A stretch of DNA of 64,000 bases from Yponomeuta sedellus (lineage: Eukaryota; Arthropoda; Insecta; Lepidoptera; Yponomeutidae), in assembly GCA_934045075.1 (NCBI GenBank), contig OW203738.1:5943487-6007486 (forward strand), given 5' to 3'. Both the position numbers and the translations under genes were made by a program. Below the pieces are notes generated by a model. The model had not been told where the DNA came from. It ran no database searches and saw only the letters and a program-made list of their open reading frames with translations. Below are positions 43,700-55,145 of the stretch, in pieces. Within the stretch, counting starts at the first letter, position 1. Every line of letters starts with the position of its first letter.

Positions 43700-44960
43700 G
43701 ACTGTTTACTTCAATTTAAAGATAACATTAAAAAATATCATGTTAAAATTCTTAAAAAAAATTGTTACAGTGGTGAAGTCATCTCTGAAAGATTGAAGAA
43801 ACTATTTAAAACTGTAACTGCTGAAATTGCCCTTGGCATGTTTAACAGGACACTTTCTAGTGTGTTTTAGGGATTTGAAGCTGTCCAGCTTTTTAGTCAA
43901 CAGCGAAAGTATTGAGTGGGTTCCGTTATACAAATGCGAATCTTTTGTTGAGATAAGGCTTTTACTTAACCAATATGCACATCCCTTTACTAAGCTTAGC
44001 GTGCGTATACGTCACATCTCACGAGCCACTGCCACATATTTACGTAGACGTCTACATTCCGCTTGAGAGCGACTCACAAATCGACGTCCGTACGTAACCG
44101 ATCGACTCAGTTGGCGTTCCAGAGATCCGAAGCGTTATTTATTTGAAAACTCTTTGCAGTTCATCCTTCACTCGCGGTACTGGCCGGCCTTATAGTAGTT
44201 TTAAGAAATAATAGCAGTCAGTTCTTGTGATTCAGTCAGTTCGTTTTGTTAGTGGCCAGTGTTAGCAAATCTTGTTGCCTTTTTTTCTTCGTTATTGTTG
44301 ATGTGCCTAATTATGTTTTTATGTACTTTTGTGGCAATTTAAATAAAATTTTGATTTTTTTCTTTTACGTAGGTACCTAGTATTCGATTTTTTTTCTTTG
44401 TTTATTTACTAGCTGGCCAGTTTTTAAATTACGCTACATTCGTAGGTTATGCAATACCTACCTACAACATGTATACCCAATCAAGAGACCATTTTACGCC
44501 AAACAATTCGCCAACGGCTGTCGCCTTTATCAGCACCCGCTAGGGATGAGAATCCTATAAAATGTGAAAGGTGTGTGATCTATAAATATCGAACAGGTTA
44601 AGCTTAGTTTATTGGTGGTTGTCAGCGGCCATTGTCGTGACGTCACAGGTGCAGGAGTGCGTAGGTAGGATACAAGCAGCTTGTGAGAGGTATGTTCGTC
44701 GAGATGGGCGACCACATTAGTTTTGTATGTTGTTTGATCGTATTTTAAATTTTGCGCAATATTGTTATTGCGGCATTTGATACTTTCCTCTGTGATAGTA
44801 CTAATGCCAAATGAGTTAGGTACGTTTCGTTCGCCGGAAAAAAGCGCAATGATTGTTTTATAAATTATTAGTTATTATTATTAGTTATTATTTTTATTAG
44901 TTAGCCTCTAAATAGGTTTTAAAAAAAGTTAATTGTTTTCAGTAAATGTTTCGTGTGCAA
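43700..44960. other. no gene seen
   Basis: Contains a short TAGCCTCTAAATAGG scrap of SINE A at 44900-44918. No exon or RNA gene recognised. Confidence 0.35.
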
Positions 44961-44970
44961 TAAAGTATAA

Positions 44971-45116
<146 letters not shown>

Positions 45117-45388
45117 CTCTAAAATACTAACAGTTTAACTATTGTTTTGTAAGGCCATTGTAAACAATATTGTTACTGATATGAAATAACTTATTCAGCC
45201 GAGGTGTAACCAATTGAAAAGAATTTTAACCAATTTCCAATTTAAATAAATACATAAAAATATTGTGTTTATTTAAACTTGTTCGTTTAATATTTTTACC
45301 ATCCACTTTTTCTTTCTGCTACATAGGACACAAAATTCATAGATGCTTTCTACACTGGTTCGTACCAAAAATACGATTCCTCTAAAAA

Positions 45389-45955
45389 ACTCCTCCATCG
45401 ATCAGCAGGTTCTCGTTCATTGCTATACATAGGCCTCGCCAAGGCACGCCATTTCTTGCCATCCTCATCCACCTTCCGCAATGACCATCGAAATGCCATA
45501 ATAAACTTCGACGTTTCGATGTAGTTTCACGAAACGATACGTGGCTCTGTTATCCTGAGCGACAACTAAGGACGACTATTTCGTCCATCGATCAGCACAT
45601 ACTCGTACTCCTTCATTGCTGAACATAGACCTCCCCAAAGAACGCCACTTCTTGCCACCATCGGCCATCTTCATCCACCCTCAGCAATGACCATGGAAAA
45701 GCCATAAATAAACTATGACATTTCAATGTAATTTCACGAAACGGGTCCTTGCTATCTTAAAAGTAGGACTATTTGTAATATGATATCCGTCAATCACCAG
45801 ATACTCCTTCAATGCTGAACATAAACCTCCCCCAAGGCAAGCCACTTCTTGCCATACTCGGCCATTCTCATCCACCCTTAGCAGTAGTTTCACGAAGCTG
45901 GTTTCTGCTATCTTGAGCGACACCAATGGAGGACTATTTGTAATATGATATTACG
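45389..45955. repeat. three tandem units holding LINE-like 3' ends
   Basis: Three diverged units of about 200, 200 and 165 bp start near 45389, 45590 and 45780. Each carries CATTGCTGAACATA-CCTCCCCAAGG-like text, GCCACTTCTTGCCA and TTTCACGAAACG. The CTGAACATAGRCCTCCCC wording is the reverse of an RTE-type LINE end. Confidence 0.65.
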
Positions 45956-46171
45956 GGCCTTATCTCAGCATGAATGTATGTTGGGTTCATTGAATAAGGT
46001 GTGGAACTCAAATGGGCTCGCGGATTCCTTAGCGGTTATATTGCCGTGTCATTGTGCAGTTGATTTAAACGCTACTGCAGATTAGCTCGAGATACAAAGT
46101 AAGTAGAAGATTATGCAGGCGGTAACTGTAATGTTGTTTGGTTGTTTATTCATTAATATAAATATTTTCTA

Positions 46172-46434
46172 GCAGGTGCCCGCGACTTCGTCTGTGCAGG
46201 ATTAGTATTTCAAGTAGCTTATATTAAAGTGGCGTATTAATGGAAAGAACTATCATTATAACATAAAAATTCTTTGGGTTGCATTTGAAAAATATCACAC
46301 AATATTGTTATAAATTTTGATGTGTGTGTGTGTGTGTTATTCTGATGTATAAGCTTTACTATTGTAAAGTTTCACTAAAATCCATTCAGGTTTTAAGTGA
46401 TAGTGCATACTTACAAACTTTCGCGTTTATAGTT
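46172..46434. mobile_element. interspersed element, GTGCCCGCGACTTCG family
   Basis: Begins GCAGGTGCCCGCGACTTCGT and ends ACAAACTTTCGCGTTTATAG. A second copy is at 55550-55890. Inside is a (TG)n run at 46320-46337. The class is not established. Confidence 0.6.
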
Positions 46435-46488
46435 AGAATATTTTCGGGGCTTAATCGCGTAGTAATTTATTGCTATTTTACCTCGACG
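46435..46488 (-). repeat. PLE-2 terminal segment piece, inverted copy
   Basis: Exact 54-base reverse complement of 50518-50571 (ACGTCGAGGTAAAATAGCAA through GCGATTAAGCCCCG). Confidence 0.9.
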
Positions 46489-47059
46489 TGGATCCGCAGG
46501 CTTATTACGTATTTCAAAGCAACCGCAGCGCGACAGCCACCGGAAAGCAAAGCAACAGCAGAGCGACAGCGACCGGTCCAGCGGTTGCAAAAAAAACTGT
46601 ATTATGTAAGTTTATCGTCTGCTAGCTGCTTGCTGGCCGCTAATGCACTTTTACTAGCGCCACTAGCAGTCAGGTAGCAATCGATGGAACTACAAAACGT
46701 CAAACACACTTGTATCGTCTGTCATTTCGCGGCTTTTTCGTTGCAACTATTGTAAACATCTGCTAAACGTTGAAGACTAGATTTATGTTTAAAAACTTTT
46801 TGCTAATTCGTGTGAAATGTACGAAGTTCGTATTTTTTACTCAATTTCGAGGTATTGTGCACAAATTAGACGTATTTTGACTAGGTACCGAAATTGGATA
46901 AATGTGCGTCAACTGCGATCGCTTCAACTTGTGGAAGGACTTGTAGATACTAGTACTAAGTTGCAAAACTATGATTTTTATATAATTGGTCATATTTAAT
47001 TTCATAACTTGAAATCCTTCCCATTTAACTTACCAATGCAAATCATTTTTCCTGTTTAG

Positions 47060-48562
47060 TTTTGTACCATAGAAAAAAACACCGCGTATCCAATAACCAG
47101 CCAGCGGAGCTTTTAGACTTCCAAGAAGCTAATCCAGCTGTGGCCAAAGGTGTTGGCCTGGGTTCCCTATCAAAAGAGAACATTGATCGAGAATGAGATA
47201 ACCTAGCACTGTACTAAATGCCCATGGTTGAGGCTCCTCCAAGTTAGAAAAGCGTTGGAAACGGGTATGTACCTATCACAAATACTAAAATAAAATAAAT
47301 AAAACTAAATTTTATTAGTTTTATGTAGGTAGGTAATTAGGTTTCATCTTAACTGGAAACTTATTCTTTTGTTTTGTTTTAGTACTGGGCTGACCTTAAA
47401 CATAAGGTGAAGAGTCGCGCTTCTGAAAGGAGACGTCAAGCAATGGGAACTGGTGGTGGGCCTAGTACCTTAGATGACTTGTCTGAAACAGATAAGATGG
47501 TACTGGCTATCATTGGAGAGGCTGCTGTTTTTGGTGACATCGAACACAGAGTGCCAGTCTTTGTAAGTTCCATTATCTAAAAGGTAAATGAAAACTACCC
47601 TATGATATTAATCTTTTGTTAAAAAATGTCATTGTGTTTTTTTAGCCAACTATTACCAATAACATGGAAACTCCTACTGACCCAGAGACAGTGCCAACAG
47701 TGGTCAATGAGCAAGATAGCTTTTAGCAAACAGGTAATCTACATTTATGTATAAATTATGTTATTAACATTCCAATATAAATTTAAAAACCTATTTAGAG
47801 GCTAAAAATTTCACCCATGCCGGGATTCGAACCCGCAACCTCTGGCTATCCGTGATGAAATTTTTAGCCTCTAAATAGGTTTTTAAATTTGTTCCTTAGC
47901 ACGGGTTAGTGCATTAAAATAAAAATAGTATTCCAATATAAAGCATTTAAAAATAATAAATTTTTGACAAATTATATTTCCATTAGAATAAAGGTGTTAA
48001 GTTAGCTATATTAAAAGGTCAAATATTTTTTATTTATTATGTCTACCCCTCTAGAAAATTGGTGTGACAGTTTTCTATTTAAATGTAAAATTTAAAAATT
48101 CTTTACTTTCATGTACTCATAGGTGACCGCGAAAGTCCAGTAAGCCGCCCTCGTATGATCCCAAGACGTCCAAGATCTGTTCTGCCACAAGTATGTTTTA
48201 TGTTTAATTTACTAACAACTCGATTAAATCTATGTCATAATAAAGGGTGATGATAATGTGACTAAAACTATGTCACTAAATCCCTAGCGTTAAATGAATA
48301 AACGTGTCGAATTTGCCTTTTATTAATTACATAATAATTATAATATTCACAAACTTTATTTCACACTGCTATTTTATTTGTAGGTGTTTCATCAGATTGG
48401 GTCATTGACTTCGAGAGGAGGGTGGCTGCAGAAGAAAAACAAGCGGAGGCTACCTTAGTTATTGCAGATGCATTAAAAACATTTGTGGAAATATCTCGGA
48501 TGCATATGGAAGCTATGCATAAAATATTAAATTTACTAAAATCTAAAAATAATAATGAATAG
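47060..48562 (+). pseudogene. broken intron-containing myb/SANT-like gene
   Basis: Five exon-like segments with consensus splice sites: 47060-47264, 47383-47562, 47646-47733, 48123-48190 and 48384-48562 (stop TAG 48560-48562). Exons 1-2 read AELLDFQEANPAVAKGVGLG, KLEKRWKR then YWADLKHKVKSRASERRRQA and MVLAIIGEAAVFGD, a myb/SANT-like (zeste-type) DNA-binding domain. The last exon is a charged helical tail (RRVAAEEKQAEATLVIADAL). Exon 1 has a TGA after ENIDRE, TAA and another TGA; exon 3 ends in TAG (47724); exons 4 and 5 are out of phase by one base. Such proteins are the DNA-binding partners of Harbinger transposases, which fits the neighbour at 49199-49399. The first coding exon was not found. 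Confidence 0.75.
47782..47929 (+). mobile_element. SINE A inverted composite with 13-bp TSD
   Basis: The minus-strand part (AAAACCTATTTAGAGGCTAA to CCTCTGGCTATCCGTG) joins a plus-strand body and tail. It is flanked by ATTCCAATATAAA at 47769-47781 and 47930-47942. It lies in the third intron of the myb/SANT-like pseudogene. Confidence 0.9.
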
Positions 48563-48564
48563 GT

Positions 48565-49190
48565 TCTTGGGTATTATTCTTGGCTTTTAGTAAATCTAAT
48601 ATTTTGTGCATAGAGCACTCTGTGCAAACAAAGTATATTATAATAACCTATTTAGAGGCTTAATTATAGTAATATATTTTAAAGTTTGTTAATTAAACTT
48701 AAGACTGTTTTGAAAAGAATAAATGTGGAATTTTAGTTTCTTCTCCACAAACTCTATTAATTGTGAATTTGATATTCATAAAGTAATATTTTGTTTGAAC
48801 TTTGAATAAAACTTATGAATTTGAATCCATAGCATGTTTCATACCTACTTTTATGAAAATTTATGTTTGTGTCAGTTTATTGTCATAAATACCTATGCAA
48901 ATGTACTAAAATTAAACAAATAAGATCAGAATGTGTACTTTTAATTTCAATGTAATTATGATTGGCAACAAATATCTGAAATGAAAGTAATTAATATTAA
49001 TTTGAACTTAACACTTCTGCGGACGTTTTTAAAATCTATTGTTCTTTTAATTGTTATGCATACGCGCATCCGCGAAAGGGTTAATTTTTAGAAGGACATA
49101 AAATTCATGCATGTACATGCATTCTATAGGTACCCTAATCATTTGACAAGATTTGATAGCAGAATGCCTACTATCACACTTGGTTAATTT
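48565..49190. other. 3' flank of pseudogene, no gene
   Basis: AT-rich with possible AATAAA signals near 48717 and 48806 that could have served the myb/SANT-like gene. A small TAACCTATTTAGAGGCTTA scrap of SINE A lies at 48643. Confidence 0.4.
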
Positions 49191-49198
49191 TTCACTAT

Positions 49199-49399
49199 TT
49201 TCATACAATCTGTAGCACTATCAACTGCCTGACTAGATCCTTTGAAAGTCTGTAATGAGACTGAAATTCCCAATCGGACAAGTTGTACGCGTTGGCTTCC
49301 TCACATAGGTAATCGACGTCTCAGTAAGGCTGTCCTCCTAGGTTCCTGTCTCATCTCCTCAGCCTCTAATGCAGCCATCAAGAGAAGTGCACGAGCCAT
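49199..49399 (-). pseudogene. Harbinger transposase N-terminal fragment
   Basis: From the ATG at 49399 the minus strand reads MARALLLMAALEAEEMRQEP and RRTALLRRRLPM, then a stop. In the next frame it continues AYNLSDWEFQSHYRLSKDLV and RQLI before another stop. The D-W/E-F-x-x-x-Y-R-L-S-K block is the conserved start of HARBI1-type transposases. The DDE catalytic region is missing: downstream sequence toward 49000 has no homologous frame. It faces the myb/SANT-like gene, consistent with a convergent two-gene Harbinger element. Confidence 0.65.
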
Positions 49400-49462
49400 A
49401 GTTTTAAAAATATATCTATTAGTTTATTTTTAAACAGTTTATCTTCTTAAAGTGCCTCTCCA

Positions 49463-49899
49463 TTACTTGAGGTTGGCAGTCAGCTCTTTACAGCGATCTC
49501 TGTTGAGTGCAATTCTGAACAGCTCCTCCGCAGTTTTAACACTGGTCCACTCCTTGATGTTGCACAACCATGACATCCTGCCCGGCCTTCTCTTTCCTTC
49601 CACCTTGCCCATCAAAATAGTCCGCAGTAATTGGTATTTACTGCATCGCAGCACATGGCCTAAGTAAGCTACTTTCCGCTGCTTGATCGTGCGGACAAGA
49701 TTCTCCTTCGTGTCCAAGGCGCGAGTCTTTTTTTGAGTTCTTTCTTTACGGTCCATGACTCGCATCCGTAAAGAACGACAGGCCATATATAACAATGCAG
49801 GATCTTATTGCGGAGTTTGATCGAGAGTTGCCGAAAGCACAGTACTTTACTCAACGTCATAAATGAACACAGAACACAATTTAAATGAAGCTCGGGCAA
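49463..49899 (-). pseudogene. LINE reverse transcriptase C-terminal fragment
   Basis: Two overlapping frames (49899-49669, then 49795-49463) carry NKILHCYIWPVVLYGCESWT, a lysine-rich linker, AYLGHVLRCSKYQLLRTILM, GKVEGKRRPGRMSWL and the ending NRDRCKELTANLK. This is the thumb and C-terminal region of an RTE/Craft-type non-LTR retrotransposon. A frameshift lies near 49700-49790. The palm motif with the catalytic aspartates is absent, so it is a 5'-truncated dead copy inserted in the Harbinger remnant. Confidence 0.8.
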
Positions 49900-50487
49900 T
49901 TTCGATACGCACTCTTATTTCAGTATCGCTTTCCCATAACGATGTCAGCCATGAATGGCCATGATCCGAGATATTTATTTATGAAGTAAACAGTTAATAA
50001 AGTAAGCAAACGATTAGCAACCACATAGCAACTGCCTTGCAGACACCACTTTAGTTGTTGTTCAAAAATCGCCGTTTGACATTTCAATCTGCTGTCGATC
50101 GCTGTCAAATAGTGCTACGTAATACCAAACCGTCACAGCCAAACGACAAAAAATGCATTTTTAGTTCCCCGGTCGCTGTCGCTTTGCAGATGGCGTTACG
50201 ATCGATTTTTTTGAGCTTGTTGCTGTCGCGTTGCCAGTCGGTAATACAAAATTTGACTTTGACAGCAGATATTGCGCAATTTTTGCCTGTTGCTTGTCAT
50301 TTCAAGATACGTAATAAGCCCGCCGGTCATCAAGATGTGTTCGAGTGGAAAAAAGTCGCATGGCTTATCCTCCGACATTGTCAGTGTAGTGTGTCGCAAC
50401 CCTCCTAGTGCTTTGTGATAGCTGATTGAGGGTAGTCTGAAACATCATCAGCCGAAGATGCGAACGGGTGCCAGCCATCAGTCTTCT

Positions 50488-50600
50488 CGTGACCACGATG
50501 ACTGTAACGTCGTCGAAACGTCGAGGTAAAATAGCAATAAATTACTACGCGATTAAGCCCCGAAAATATTCTATGTGTACAAGTCGCGAAAGTTTAAAAT
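50488..50600 (+). repeat. PLE-2 type terminal segment
   Basis: GACCACGATGACTGTAACGT then CGTCGAAACGTCGAGG: a hairpin (50495-50513) preceded by GACCAC and followed by CGAAACGTCG. The order matches the PLE terminal segment at 15 kb although the stem differs. The following AATAGCAATAAATTACTACG ends the segment. No coding part is attached. Confidence 0.55.
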
Positions 50601-50827
50601 ATGTTATTTCGCGTTTATAATATTAAGTTGGACAATAGCTGACCGCGGTTACGTTGTCTTGATATATCAATTAGCCTGCGACCTATACTCAGTCCTACCT
50701 ATACACAAAAAAAATAATGAAAAGCGATGACGCCGTTCCGGAGGAGTTCGATAACATACACTGTGCCACGAGATTGTTGTGTATTAGAATTGAATCCCTG
50801 ATATTTCTAATAGTAACAATAATAATA

Positions 50828-51016
50828 ATATTTACATACAGGCACATACATTGCTTCTGGCCCCACACTAGGATATCCTGTGTCGTGGGAACCAGAAACA
50901 ACGACATCACACACATGTAAACATCCAAGACCTAGGATTTTTTTTGTTTCCCTCCGGGATTCGAACCCGGAACCTCTTGCATGGTAGGCAGATCCGCTAC
51001 CGCTACGACACAGAGG
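50828..51016 (-). mobile_element. SINE D, near full length
   Basis: The minus-strand head (CCTCTGTGTCGTAGCGGTAG, B box GGGTTCGAATCCCGG) is at the right and the body with ACATGTGTGTGATGTCG at the left. Confidence 0.85.
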
Positions 51017-51019
51017 TAT

Positions 51020-51585
51020 AGTAGCCGAGAGCTGTAAAGCATCAATTGCAGCCGAGATATTTAGGCGCACGAGCGCAGCGAGGGTATAATCCGAGGGTGC
51101 CCGAGCTAATTATTCTGCTTTACATCTCAATTGTGAGGTTAGTAGAAAAAAACCGGCATTACAAGAATAAAACATTTTAAAGTAAAAGTTTTCTATTCCC
51201 GCCTTTTTTCCTTTAAAAGAATAAAGGAAAGGACTTTTTAATTTTTTTTTCAAGAACGAAACTGAGCTTCGCCGTTCGATATTTAAAATTGATGACTATT
51301 ATAGGTACTCACACGAAGACAAGGCTGAATAGCAAAGCGACCTCTTTGGTCTTTGGGCTGAATGCATGATGGCTATTGCCAGTATGATGGTTAGATGTAC
51401 GCGAACTTTATGAAAGAAGTGTTTTTTTTTATAATTACTTACCGCCCTAGGGCTTTTCTAGCTACATTATTACCCCAGAGCGCTAATTAGTCACCTACAA
51501 GCCCCATTTGGAGGTAATAAGAACCTACGTACCGAACATGAGAGATGTAAAACTATATTACTGAGAAAAGTTCATAGAACAAAGT
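51020..51585. other. no gene seen
   Basis: CGAGCGCAGCGAGGGTATAA near 51072 resembles the GC-rich core of a MITE. Nothing else recognised. Confidence 0.3.
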
Positions 51586-51588
51586 TCC

Positions 51589-51637
51589 AAAATTTGTCCT
51601 TAGCACGGGTTAGTGTATTAAAAATAAAAATAGTATG
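51589..51637 (+). mobile_element. SINE A tail-only insertion with TSD
   Basis: Only the last 45 or so bases of family A are present (TGTCCTTAGCACGGGTTAGT and the ATAAAAATAGT end), flanked by GAACAAAGTTC on both sides (about 51578-51588 and 51638-51648). A 5'-truncated copy with target duplication shows that the family moves by target-primed reverse transcription. Confidence 0.8.
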
Positions 51638-51659
51638 AACAAAGTTCTTCTCAATCACA

Positions 51660-52225
51660 ATCTTTAAACGTGTTTCTGGAATTGCGCATTTCGAAAATAG
51701 CAATGACATCTCTCGGAAAGAGATAAAGCAGGATCATGAAAGCTACCACCATGGAACCTGCCATTTTCGTGACAAACCTCAAATAATAAAAACCAAATAA
51801 CGATCATTTTTCTTAATTTTTTTACTCTTGGAAAATCTAGTCTTTACAGATCACTTTTCTAAAACATAGGTAATCAACCCTGTGCTAACTAACGCAATCA
51901 ATTTTCGTCTTCTACCTGTATAATGCACATTTACCTTGTAACTTTAATCAGAACTTGTTAACCGACATGCGGGCCGTGCTATAGTAGTACCAAATTAGAT
52001 TACATATCAGAAGCTTAAAACGTATCAAACTTAGTTGCCACCATTTCGAATTATTTAAATCTGTTAAGGTGACACGCTCACAGAAATAAACAAATAAATA
52101 TCGTATTGAAAAAAAAAAACTAAGTATAACCAAAACTCTCTAAACAAGTTTTGCACTTATACGTTTAAAGGTTTTTACCATAGAACAAAAAAAAAATACG
52201 ACAACAAAAAACACTTATCATGTTT
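51660..52225. other. no gene seen
   Basis: AT-rich. No recognisable feature. Confidence 0.3.
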
Positions 52226-52226
52226 A

Positions 52227-52577
52227 TACTATTTTTATTTTTTATGCACCAACCCGTGCTAAGGACAAATTTAAAAACCTATTTAGAGGCTAAAAATTTT
52301 TTTTCACCCATGCCGTAAGCAAATTGCATCACATGCTGTAAGTGATGCAATTTGCTTAAGCCAGATGTCGCTGCCTGTACGTAATACAGAGAGTAGTGTA
52401 AAGAGGTTCGAAATTTCACTGATGCCGGTGAGTCACCCATTGGCTTAATTGGTAGAGCGCTGGCACGGATAGCCAGAGGTTGCGGGTTCGAATCCCGGCA
52501 TGGGTGAATTTTTTTGCCTCTAAATAGGTTTTTAAATTTGTCCTTAGCACGGGTTAGTGCATTAAAAATAAAAATAG
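52227..52577 (+). mobile_element. SINE A composite with complete inverted ends
   Basis: Left end ACTATTTTTATTTTTTATGC and right end GCATTAAAAATAAAAATAGT are inverted copies of the whole A tail. The inverted part extends to the GCATGGGTGAA body. The centre has an additional small palindrome (GCAAATTGCATCAC and GTGATGCAATTTGC), followed by the leader and tRNA-like unit. Flanks share ATCATGT only. Confidence 0.85.
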
Positions 52578-52611
52578 TTTAATCATGTGGGTACAGTGAT
52601 ATCGTTCCGAT

Positions 52612-52845
52612 GTAAAACCTAACTGCTAAGTAGGTAGTCGGGGCTGTAAGTGATGCAATTTGCTTAAGCCAGATGTCGCTGCCTGTACGTAATACAGAGA
52701 ATAGTGTAAAGAGGTTCGAAATTTCACTGATGCCGGTGAGTCGCCCATTGGCTCAATTGGTAGAGCGCTGGCACGGATAGCCAGAGGTTTCGGGTTCGAA
52801 TCCCGGCATGGGTGAAATTTTTAGCCTCTAAATAGGTTTTTGCAT
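52612..52845 (+). mobile_element. SINE A, longest leader
   Basis: Starts at AAAACCTAACTGCTAAGTAG and includes GTAGTCGGGGCTGTAAGTGA, the leader, A box, B box (GGTTCGAATCCC) and the TAAATAGGTTTT segment. It shows that the leader is longer than other copies suggest. Confidence 0.85.
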
Positions 52846-53028
52846 ACATTATCGCATCCGAATCGTTTTCAAACGAGATGGAAATGCGATGAAAACGTGA
52901 TGCTGACCTGTATACCTCTAGATAGCCAAGCATCTATGGATTGTCATAGTAGTGCGTGAGCAATGGGTTGGCATCGGATTTCCATCGCGTTTGCATGGAA
53001 TTGCAAAGTTGATAAACCCTATATACTG

Positions 53029-53101
53029 TAGCGCATTTACAAAGTTTCTTAAAAATGTCACAAAACACGATATATATATTTTTAAGAAGCTTGTAAATGC
53101 G
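53029..53101. repeat. imperfect hairpin
   Basis: GCGCATTTACAAAGTTTCTT and AAGAAGCTTGTAAATGCG pair around ATGTCACAAAACACGATATA. Possibly a small MITE. Confidence 0.6.
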
Positions 53102-53104
53102 TCG

Positions 53105-53855
53105 TAATTCGCGTAAAATTCGTAAATTTTGAAGTGAGTTTTTGGAGTGTTTTAATAAATACTTTTGTTATTTTTCCAAAATTATCTACATTTTGAACTG
53201 TCTAACCTAGTTTAACTTGTAAAAAATATTTTGACTTCATTTGATTCGATTTCAATGTGTATTCGTAAATTTAAACTTATCACTTTGAAATAAAATCCAA
53301 AACCAATGAAAAATATCTGCCCGGTGAAGGGCTTTTATTCTATTAATGGTTAACGGTATCCTTCTGGTACGTAACCCTAAAAAGTAATTTACTAGAAAGC
53401 ACAACTGTTACTTCCACGTACTGGCCGTCTAATTCAGAGTATTTTCTGGAAAACCTCAGTCGAAGTTGACGACGTTCTATTTTCAACAAAATAGAGTAAT
53501 AAAGTGCGTAATGCAAAAGGCCCACTATCTCACGTGCCGTAGAGTCCCTTGTTGTCTGTATCGGAAAATTGAAGTCTATTCTGCGTCCATTGTGCTTTAA
53601 CAACGCACTGCCGTAACGCGCTCGCTCAGTTTACACTTAATTAAGGAATTAGTTCTCCGCCAGCCTAGGTGTGGCTACATCTGTACTGGCCGCCACTGCC
53701 GTATTCAATGTAAAAGATGCCAATATGACCCTTATATCCAATGGTGTAAGAACAACGGTGTACGTTAACCTCTTCCGTAATTATTGCGGTAAAAATTTTG
53801 CGATTGTAATTCGACGTTTCGTATTATGTATATCATTTAGTTATACGTAATTAAG
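53105..53855. other. no gene seen
   Basis: The frame at 53343-53603 (minus, 86 codons) has no recognisable motif. Confidence 0.3.
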
Positions 53856-53861
53856 TAAACC

Positions 53862-53970
53862 TCCACTAATCCGGACTTGGCCCCCGTGGTGGAGTATGGC
53901 CTATACCTTCCTTCGGGAAGAGACGCGTGCCCCTTGGTGGGGATATATTGGGTTCTTGATCATGATGATG
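53862..53970 (+). mobile_element. SINE B 3' end
   Basis: CTCCACTAATCCGGACTTGG, GTGGTGGAGTATGGCCTATA and GGGATATATTGGG with a (GAT)n end. Confidence 0.7.
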
Positions 53971-53974
53971 AGAT

Positions 53975-54815
53975 GATGAATTAAGTAAAATATATACAAC
54001 GTTTAGTTAAAATAGTAGACTTTTGTAGTATCAGCACTGAAAGAATAAAAAAAGTGTTACAAAAGAATAAACCCGACAGAACGCCTGTCTTCTTTTTTTA
54101 TTATATATTTGATTTTTATTAGTTTTCAGTTTTGCGGTAGTGAATGAATTTATAAAATTGTGAAAATTTCTGGAGGTATATGTGTCTTATAATATATTAC
54201 TCGTACAGTTAATAGTAACACAGATAAGAATCTAACGACACCTCTCAAAGTCTATAAAGTCGTTTCGGCTACAGAGGGTACCGAAACATACATACATTAT
54301 ACACTGGAAAAACAACGTTCTGTCGCAGAAGGACAAAAACACAACCCTCCTTCTCTAGCAGTCGGGTAAAAAAAAGTTTTACATTATTTATAGGTGTGAT
54401 ACAGTCTCGTAGAGAGGTAAATTGTATGAAAACCTTTTTTTTAAAGTGTAGTATTTTTGTCTTGACGTACCATTTTCTTGACTTTAATATATGGGTTCCA
54501 AATCATCACCACCTTAAAATTTTGCCTAGGAAATTAACGTCACCCTGCAAAGAGTGGATTGCTCCACTGTACTGGCCTACTGTGGCCCACTGTACCCCGA
54601 TACAAGATACCGTAGTGTTTGCCGCGACATCGTTAACCCCAGTTTCCCAACAATCCGATTATTATCTGTGTGTTAACAACATGTGGTCGCTTTAGTTAAG
54701 TGCTGAGCTGCACTTTCTTTGTTGTGGCGATTGGTAATTTGAACTGAAAGAGTTTTTTTAAAGGCTGTCTTGTCGTTGTGGTATGCTAAACTTAAAGAAC
54801 AATATGTTTTGTCAA
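53975..54815. other. no gene seen
   Basis: Unique-looking AT-rich sequence. Confidence 0.35.
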
Positions 54816-54820
54816 TAATA

Positions 54821-55131
54821 CATACATACATACATACATACATACATACATACATACATACATACATACATACATACATACATACATACATACATACATA
54901 CATACATACATACATACATACATACATACATACATACATACATACATACATACATACAGACATACATACATACATACATACATACATACATACATACATA
55001 CATACATACATACATACATACATACATACATACATACATACATACATACATACATACATACATACATACATACATACATACATACATACATACATACATA
55101 CATACATACATACATACATACATACATACAC
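54821..55131. repeat. (ACAT)n microsatellite
   Basis: About 77 tetranucleotide units with one interruption (CAGACATA near 54957). It is the same motif as the array at 20569, on the other strand. Confidence 0.98.
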
Positions 55132-55145
55132 AGATAAATATTCAC

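Larger units (their letters stand above)
46496..50324. mobile_element. PIF/Harbinger-type element remnant
   Basis: The ends carry GGCTTATTACGTAT (46499-46512) and its inverse ATACGTAATAAGCC (50307-50320). Next to them are subterminal GCGACAGC and GCAACAGC repeats in inverted order (46529-46575 and 50172-50240). Inside are a myb/SANT-like gene on plus and the N-terminus of a Harbinger transposase on minus, the two-gene content expected of this superfamily. Most of the transposase is missing, and a LINE fragment (49463-49899) has been inserted. A target duplication was not identified, so the exact limits are uncertain. Confidence 0.6.

Noticed and set aside
43487..43870. 127-codon open frame
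   Set aside because: It crosses a SINE body, has no recognisable domain and no splice or promoter context.
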